Translations under genes and position numbers: made by a program
Notes under the pieces: model-generated
The model's database searches: none
Seen by the model: only the letters and a program-made list of their open reading frames with translations
What the model was told of the DNA's origin: nothing
Shown here: positions 58,749 to 64,000 of the stretch, piece by piece
How the letters are laid out: the number at the start of each line of letters is the position of its first letter
Numbering within the stretch: the first letter of the stretch is position 1
Source: Propioniciclava tarda
GTDB lineage: Bacteria > Actinomycetota > Actinomycetes > Propionibacteriales > Propionibacteriaceae
Length of the DNA: 64,000 nt
Direction of reading: 5' to 3'
NCBI RefSeq assembly: GCF_900182665.1
Contig: NZ_FXTL01000001.1
Coordinates: forward strand, 346,949-410,948

Positions 58749-59702
58749 ATGACGCGCTTCGTCCTGAACCGACTACTCCTCGGGGTCGTGCTTCTCTGGT
58801 TGGTCGTGACCGTGGTCTTCCTGGCGCTGCACGCAGTGCCAGGAGACCCGGCCGCGATCCTCCTTGGATCGGAAGGCTCCGGGGCCGTCACGCCTGAGGC
58901 GCTAGCCCGGGTGCGAAGTCAGCTCGGTTTGGACAAGCCCATCCTCGTCCAGTACTCCGACTACCTAGCGGGCCTCGTCCGGATGGACTTCGGAACCTCG
59001 TTCCGAAGCGCCGACATCCAGGTTCTCAGCTACATCGGGGACCGACTGCCGAAGACGCTCGAGCTGGTCCTGATGGCGGCCCTCATCGCGGTCGTGGTCG
59101 GCATTCCTACAGGAGCACTCGCGGCACGGATCGGCGGCCTCGCGGACACTGTCATCTCGAGCCTGACGACCCTGGGCATTTCGATGCCCGTTTACGTGAT
59201 CGGCACCGTGTTCGTCCTGGTCTTCTCGCTCCAGATGGGGTGGTTTCCCGCGGGCGGCTACACCGCGATCGAGGCGAACCCTTCGGCCCATTTCATGCGC
59301 CTCGTGCTGCCGGCGATCGCGCTGTCCTTCGGGATCACCTCGGTCGTCGCTCGGATGACCCGCTCGGCGGTCCTCGAAACTGTGGCCCAGGACTGGGTGC
59401 GCACCGCCCGATCGCAAGGGCTTCCGCGGTCGGTCGTCTTCCGCCGCCACGTCATTCGCAACTCGCTCAATCCAGTCGTCACCACGTTGGGTCTCGAGAT
59501 CGGCAGCCTCCTGGGCTCGACGGTGCTGATCGAGCGCGTGTTCACCTGGCCGGGCATGGGCTCGCTGCTGGTCGATAGCGTCAATTCTCGCGATTATCCG
59601 ATGGTCCAAGGGATCGTCATCGTGATTGCGGCCCTCTTCATTTTGATCAACCTGATCGTAGACATCCTCTACGGAGTCCTGGACCCAAGGGCACGCCGAT
59701 GA
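58749..59702 (+). CDS. ABC transporter permease, DppB type
   Basis: 317 residues with six spans. The N-terminus TRFVLNRLLLGVVLLWLVVT is typical of DppB. The EAA-type loop is in VRTARSQGLPRSVVFRRHVI, and ERVFTWPGMGSLLVDSVNSR closes the second half. It ends by ATGA overlap with the DppC-type gene. Confidence 0.94.
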   Translation: MTRFVLNRLLLGVVLLWLVVTVVFLALHAVPGDPAAILLGSEGSGAVTPEALARVRSQLGLDKPILVQYSDYLAGLVRMDFGTSFRSADIQVLSYIGDRLPKTLELVLMAALIAVVVGIPTGALAARIGGLADTVISSLTTLGISMPVYVIGTVFVLVFSLQMGWFPAGGYTAIEANPSAHFMRLVLPAIALSFGITSVVARMTRSAVLETVAQDWVRTARSQGLPRSVVFRRHVIRNSLNPVVTTLGLEIGSLLGSTVLIERVFTWPGMGSLLVDSVNSRDYPMVQGIVIVIAALFILINLIVDILYGVLDPRARR

Positions 59703-60559
59703 AGACCACAAGCCGTTCGGTCCGCCGACTGCGCAGGTCGCTTAATCCGGTCAGGGTGGGTGGCGCGCTCTTCGTGCTGGTCGTCGTGATCGTGACGATC
59801 CTGGTGCCGCTGCTGGGGTTGCCCGACCCTCAAGCCCAAAATATTCCCGAGAAGCTTGGCGGTATCGGCACGCCGGGTCACCCTTTGGGAACCGACCGTT
59901 TCGGTCGCGACTTGCTGTCCCGGTTGCTGCACGGGGCTCGGATTGAGCTTGTCGTTTCGATCGGTGCGACCGCAGTGGCCCTCGTGGTCGGTGTCACCCT
60001 GGGAATGCTGGGAGGATTTCTCGGCAGGTTCGTCGAAACCATCACCATGCGGACAGTGGACGTCATTCTGGCATTTCCCCCGATCGTTCTCGCCCTTCTG
60101 ATCGTGACCATCTATGGGCCTGGCATCGTGACCCTGATCGTGACGATGGGCATCCTGTTCTCGCCCAGATTCGCTCGCCTCACCTATGGACAGGTTGTCA
60201 CCGTGCGGAATCTGGAGTATGTCGAAGCGTCGCGGGTCTTCGGGAACTCGACGTTGCGAACGATGCTGACCGTGGTGCTTCCGAACGTGGCGGCTCCGAT
60301 CATCGTTCAGTTGCCCCTCACGTTGGCGACATCGATCCTGCTGGAGTCCGGCCTGAGCTACCTGGGGCTGGGTGTCGTACCGCCCACACCCTCTTGGGGC
60401 CTCATGGTCGCCGACGGCCAACGAGACATGATCGCGAATCCCGCGTTGGTGGCACTCCCATCGGCCGTTATCGTGGCGACGATCCTTGCCTTCGGCCTGG
60501 TCGGAGACATTCTTCGAGACTGGCTCGACCCTCGCCGGGGCATGGCGAGCAACCTGTAG
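59699..60559 (+). CDS. ABC transporter permease, DppC type
   Basis: 286 residues. The N-terminal HPLGTDRFGRDLLSRLLHGA is the DppC signature. Six spans; coupling loop VEASRVFGNSTLRTMLTVVL, and SGLSYLGLGVVPPTPSWGLM near the end. Partner of the DppB-type permease. Confidence 0.95.
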   Translation: MKTTSRSVRRLRRSLNPVRVGGALFVLVVVIVTILVPLLGLPDPQAQNIPEKLGGIGTPGHPLGTDRFGRDLLSRLLHGARIELVVSIGATAVALVVGVTLGMLGGFLGRFVETITMRTVDVILAFPPIVLALLIVTIYGPGIVTLIVTMGILFSPRFARLTYGQVVTVRNLEYVEASRVFGNSTLRTMLTVVLPNVAAPIIVQLPLTLATSILLESGLSYLGLGVVPPTPSWGLMVADGQRDMIANPALVALPSAVIVATILAFGLVGDILRDWLDPRRGMASNL

Positions 60560-60562
60560 GGA

Positions 60563-61705
60563 ATGGGGGTATCGAGGATGGCTGTGCAGAGACGAGAGTC
60601 TGTCACCACCGCCGACGTCGCCCGCGCGGCGATGGTATCCAAGGCGACCGCCGCAAGGGTGCTTTCAGGGCGCGGCTCGGCCAGCGAGGAGGCGCGCGAA
60701 CGTGTACTCCGAGCCGCTGAAACGCTCGGGTACGTCCCCAACGAACTGGCCAAAGCCATGTCCATCGGAGTCACGAACACGATCGGCGTGGTGATCCCGG
60801 ACATTGCCAACCCATTCTTCGCATCAGTTGTGCGAGGGATCAGCGACAGGCTGCGGTCCAAGGGGATCGAGATCATCATCAGCAATACCGACAACGATCC
60901 CCAGGTCGAGGCCCGAGCACTCCGTCTCCTGGCCGCCAAACGCGTCGACGGTCTCGTGCTGGCGCCCGTGATCCCGGGACCGAGCAAGGTCGCTGCGGAC
61001 CTGTCCGACAAGGGCCTGCCCATGGTTCTGCTCGACCGCCGAACCGAGGGCCTCGAGGCAATTCCTTTGGTGTCGCTCGACCATGCCGCGACAGCCCGCC
61101 TCGCAACCCGGCATCTGCTCACCCTCGGGCACGAACGCATCGCCATCCTGACCGAAGTGCCGGAACTGGCTCTCCACCAGCCCAACCCCAGTGGCGGCAT
61201 CCACCGGCCTGCTGCGCTCCGACTGTGGGGGCACGTCTCGGCGCTCCGAGATGCTGGCATCGACCTCGACCCGGGGTTGGTCCTCGGCGCCGACTACGAT
61301 CAACAGTCTGCAGCACAGGCTGTGCGGTCCGGCCTCCCGCGAACGGGCGCCACCGCGCTGTTCTGCACCGACTCGGTGCTCACGTCCGGCGCCTACCGAG
61401 GGATCGCCGCCCTTGGGATCCGCCTCCCCGATCAGCTGTCGTTCATCGGGTTCGACGACCAGGACTGGACGACCATGGTCACCCCTGCCGTGACGGTCAT
61501 GGCCCAGCCCCCCAAGAAACTCGGCGACGCTGCAGCCGATGTGCTGCTCCGGCGAGTGGAGGAGCCCGAGGTGCCGGTCGAGGACACGATCTTCCAAGGC
61601 GAGCTCCTAGTGCGGGGGAGCACCCGACCGCTGGGCGCGAAGAGCCCCCGTGCCGGTGTCCGCGGGTCATCGCAACCCACCGAGTTGGTCGAGGAGAGCT
61701 CATGA
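60563..61705 (+). CDS. LacI-family regulator of the catabolic island
   Basis: 380 residues from ATG 60563 (ATG 60578 is an alternative). Helix-turn-helix VTTADVARAAMVSKATAARV, with TAARV in place of the common TVSRV, then hinge and sugar-binding-type effector domain (IGVVIPDIANPFFASVVRGI, LVLAPVIPGPSKVAADLSDK, FIGFDDQDW). It lies between permease and ATPase genes of the operon it likely represses via the palindromes at 51499 and 51542. Confidence 0.9.
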   Translation: MGVSRMAVQRRESVTTADVARAAMVSKATAARVLSGRGSASEEARERVLRAAETLGYVPNELAKAMSIGVTNTIGVVIPDIANPFFASVVRGISDRLRSKGIEIIISNTDNDPQVEARALRLLAAKRVDGLVLAPVIPGPSKVAADLSDKGLPMVLLDRRTEGLEAIPLVSLDHAATARLATRHLLTLGHERIAILTEVPELALHQPNPSGGIHRPAALRLWGHVSALRDAGIDLDPGLVLGADYDQQSAAQAVRSGLPRTGATALFCTDSVLTSGAYRGIAALGIRLPDQLSFIGFDDQDWTTMVTPAVTVMAQPPKKLGDAAADVLLRRVEEPEVPVEDTIFQGELLVRGSTRPLGAKSPRAGVRGSSQPTELVEESS

Positions 61706-63393
61706 CCGATCCAAAGGACCGCTCGCCGATCCTGACGTGTCGCGATCTGACGGTCACGTTCACAACCGAGGGCGAGTCGACCGAAGTCACGCATGCGGTG
61801 TCGTTCGAGCTGAAGCGTGGGCGCACGCTCGCGCTCGTGGGGGAGTCTGGATCGGGCAAGAGCGTCACGGCGATGTCGCTCGTCGGCCTGTTGCCCGGTA
61901 CCGCCTCCATCACCGGTAGCGCCCGTTTCGACGGTGAGGAACTGATCGGAGCCACCGAAGAACGCCTGAGGTCGCTCCGAGGAAGCGGAATCGGCGTGAT
62001 CTTCCAGGAGCCGATGACCGCCCTGAACCCTGTCTACACGGTCAGGGCCCTGCTGCGGGAAGCACTGAGGGCGCACGGCATGCACGCCGAGACCCAGATC
62101 CGGCTTCGCTCGGTCGAACTGCTGCAACTGGTCGGAATGCCGGATCCGGAGAAACGTCTGGGCTTCTATCCTCATCAGCTGTCGGGAGGTCAACGACAGC
62201 GGTGCATGATCGCGCTGGCCATCTCCGGGAACCCAGGGCTGCTCATCGCCGACGAGCCAACGACAGCCCTGGACGTCACCGTTCAGGCCGACATTCTTGC
62301 GCTGCTCCGGTCGCTCCAGGACCAGCTGGGGATGGCGATGCTCTTCATCACCCATGACATGGGGGTGGTCGCCGAAGTTGCCGACAGCGTCTGCGTCATG
62401 AAGGACGGCCGCGTCGTCGAGCAATCCGACGTATTCACGCTGTTCCGCAGCCCCGATCAGCCGTACACGCGCGATCTCCTCGCAGCTGTGCCCGAACTGC
62501 ACGTGTCCGGGCCGAGCGCGGACGAGCCATCGCGGGAGGAGGCGGCAGACGACGTCGTCCTAGAACTCCGCTCGCTGTCCGTCCGTTACCCCGGCGGCTT
62601 CCGTCGACCTCCGGTCATGGCAGTGGATTCAGTGGACCTTCGACTCGCTCGCGGAACCACCGTCGGGCTGGTAGGCGAATCGGGATCGGGCAAGAGCACC
62701 ATCGGGCGTGTCATCGTCGGCTTGGTGGAGCCCACATCTGGCGGCTTGGTCATCAACGGATCCGACCTGACGAGCCTCCGCCCGCGCCAGAGGAGAGCTG
62801 CGCGCAGGAATGTGAGCATCGTCTTCCAGGATCCGGCCTCGTCCCTGAACCCCCGCAGCCCGATCGGGAAGACGGTTGTGGAACCGCTCGTGAGGCGGGG
62901 GGCGCTTCGCGGACACACCGAAAGTCGTCGGCGTGCGGGATCGCTTCTCGAGCAGGTGTCCCTACCCGCAAGTTGGATTGATCGGTACCCCCACGAACTG
63001 TCAGGGGGGCAGCGTCAAAGGATCGGGATCGCACGCGCCATCGCCGTCGAGCCTGAGATCCTCGTCGCGGACGAGCCGACCAGTGCCCTCGACGTTTCTG
63101 TGCAGGCCTCCGTACTCGAACTCCTTCGCGAGCTCCAGGAGCGCATGCACTTCTCATGCATCTTCATCACTCATGACCTCGCCGTCGTGGACAACCTCGC
63201 CGATAGCGTCGTGGTCCTCCAGCAAGGGCACATCGTGGAGATGGGGGCAACAGGCCAGGTCCTGCGTCACCCTGCCGAGCCCTACACTCAGCGCCTGGTG
63301 GCAGCGGCTCCCATCCCAGACCCACTCGTGCAGAAGGAGCGGGCCGCGAGCCGGCGAAGTAGTCGTTCCAAGGGATCGTCCGCGTCAACGTGA
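61702..63393 (+). CDS. Fused DppD-DppF ABC transporter ATPase
   Basis: 563 residues with two nucleotide-binding domains in one chain. Domain 1: Walker A GESGSGKSVT, signature LSGGQRQRCMIALA, Walker B LLIADEPTTALD. Domain 2: Walker A GESGSGKSTIG, signature LSGGQRQRIGIARA, Walker B ILVADEPTSALD. It powers the two permeases above. ATGA overlap with the LacI gene; last gene of the operon. Confidence 0.95.
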   Translation: MTDPKDRSPILTCRDLTVTFTTEGESTEVTHAVSFELKRGRTLALVGESGSGKSVTAMSLVGLLPGTASITGSARFDGEELIGATEERLRSLRGSGIGVIFQEPMTALNPVYTVRALLREALRAHGMHAETQIRLRSVELLQLVGMPDPEKRLGFYPHQLSGGQRQRCMIALAISGNPGLLIADEPTTALDVTVQADILALLRSLQDQLGMAMLFITHDMGVVAEVADSVCVMKDGRVVEQSDVFTLFRSPDQPYTRDLLAAVPELHVSGPSADEPSREEAADDVVLELRSLSVRYPGGFRRPPVMAVDSVDLRLARGTTVGLVGESGSGKSTIGRVIVGLVEPTSGGLVINGSDLTSLRPRQRRAARRNVSIVFQDPASSLNPRSPIGKTVVEPLVRRGALRGHTESRRRAGSLLEQVSLPASWIDRYPHELSGGQRQRIGIARAIAVEPEILVADEPTSALDVSVQASVLELLRELQERMHFSCIFITHDLAVVDNLADSVVVLQQGHIVEMGATGQVLRHPAEPYTQRLVAAAPIPDPLVQKERAASRRSSRSKGSSAST

Positions 63394-63519
63394 GGAATGG
63401 CAGGGTCGCCCGCTGGATGGATCCGCCTCTCTCGTTGTCAGTATGGCGCCTGTCGACGGCGCGAAAACTGCACAGTTTCGGCGGGGTGGTTTCCAGCGAC
63501 GGTCGCAACACTTCCGAGA

Positions 63520-63870
63520 TTGTGGGGTCGTGTTGTCGTCATCACGTCGTGTGAAGAAGGGCGGGGGCGGCGCCCGCTGTCGGCCGGTCGTCAGCGTTTC
63601 CTGGAGTTGCGTGAGCGGGGCTGGACCATCATGGCCGCCGCCCGTGAGGTGGGCGTGTCACGCACCGCGGGGAACAACTGGCTGCGGGGCTACAAGACCT
63701 ATCGAGGCGGTGAGGTCGTCGGTTTCGTGCCGGCGCTCGACCGCCTGGCCGTTCGCGAGATCAGCAGCCGGTTCTTATCGCAGGACGAGCGGAGCGAGAT
63801 CGCCGATCTGCACCTGCAGGGACTGGCGGTGCGGGAGATCGCACGGCGAGTGGGTCGTGCCGCGTCGACG
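63520..63870 (+). pseudogene. IS30-family-like transposase, 5' part only
   Basis: An open frame encodes RQRFLELRERGWTIMAAARE, GVSRTAGNNWLRGYKTYRGG and LAVREISSRFLSQDERSEIA with a second helix-turn-helix LQGLAVREIARRVGRAAST, the N-terminal DNA-binding half of an IS30-like transposase. After AAST the match stops and the end of a different insertion sequence begins (63871). The start is uncertain. The DDE catalytic part is not in the window. Confidence 0.7.
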
Positions 63871-64000
63871 GGCCCTACCCCCGGATCTTGGACACGGGGT
63901 TTGATGGCTCTTCACAGACGAGGGTGTAGTCGGGGGCCCGGGTTGTGACCGGCGTGTCGGTGGCGGGACGGGGGTCGAGGTCTTCCGAGGATGGAGGTTC
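63871..64000. mobile_element. End of a second insertion sequence
   Basis: Sequence beginning GGGCCCTACCCCCGGATCTT breaks the IS30-like gene and carries the 3' end of a minus-strand coding frame. It looks like the terminus of an insertion sequence nested in the first. The other end is outside the window. Confidence 0.45.
63875..64000 (-). CDS. C-terminal end of a probable transposase (partial)
   Basis: A 41-codon open frame runs in from the window edge and stops at TAG (63877-63875), reading TRAPDYTLVCEEPSNPVSKI near its end. I cannot assign a transposase family from this short piece. The position at the apparent IS end supports the call. Confidence 0.4.
   Translation of the reverse strand, partial: EPPSSEDLDPRPATDTPVTTRAPDYTLVCEEPSNPVSKIRG

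Overview
The window is high-GC DNA (roughly 69-70 percent G+C by eye) from an actinobacterium. Markers are the 33-residue actinobacterial ribosomal protein bS22, a System II (ResB/CcsB) cytochrome c maturation operon, binding-protein sugar transporters without a dedicated ATPase, and GTG/TTG starts. A member of Propionibacteriales is plausible, but I cannot fix the genus.

Layout: 1-8.1 kb is housekeeping DNA (proC, an adenosine deaminase-family gene, a Nudix gene, bS22, a glutaredoxin-like gene, a phosphatase-like gene, then tlpA-ccdA-resB-ccsB). 8.3-15.9 kb is a galactoside locus: a LacI-type regulator broken by an amber codon, an operator, a substrate-binding protein, two permeases and lacZ. 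15.9-23.0 kb is a type I restriction-modification operon on the minus strand, ordered hsdR-hsdS-HTH gene-unknown gene-hsdM. The two-gene insert looks like a toxin-antitoxin module. 23.2-24.5 kb encodes a protein of three tandem Rid domains. 24.8-29.1 kb holds two aldo/keto reductases, whose junction is split by a 2.2-kb block of truncated genes between 267-bp direct repeats. 29.3-36.2 kb has rubrerythrin, a decayed glycosyltransferase, a large secreted protein with an aerolysin/ETX-MTX2-like middle, and a large LuxR-type regulator with a damaged P-loop.

36.4-48.2 kb is a sulfide/persulfide region. A CstR-like repressor, DsrE, persulfide dioxygenase-rhodanese, rhodanese, a TauE/SafE exporter, a TDT (SSU1-like) transporter, a CPVC membrane protein, a small Cys-rich protein and sulfide:quinone reductase are tied together by four copies of one 16-bp operator, ATACCC-N4-GGGTAT. 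Interleaved with it is a two-component system. Its own promoter, a DUF2202 ferritin-like gene and a membrane ferredoxin operon share an 11-bp-spaced direct repeat. A tRNA-Ser(GGA) gene lies at 46.1 kb. 48.2-51.3 kb is again housekeeping (fumC, a membrane protein, a nitrilase-family gene).

51.5-63.4 kb is a catabolic island on the plus strand: FrlB-like SIS deglycase, FrlD-like sugar kinase, hydantoinase/oxoprolinase A and B, a complete peptide-type ABC transporter and a LacI regulator, preceded by a TTGACA promoter flanked by two palindromic operators. It reads as a pathway for a glycated (Amadori) amino-acid derivative, perhaps one with a lactam or hydantoin ring. The window ends in IS remnants.

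Across the whole window the heptamer GGACGCC/GGCGTCC occurs about 4-9 times per kb in resident genes. It falls to near chance (about 0.5 per kb) in the catabolic island and in the hsdS-HTH-unknown block, so it works as an internal marker of recently acquired DNA.
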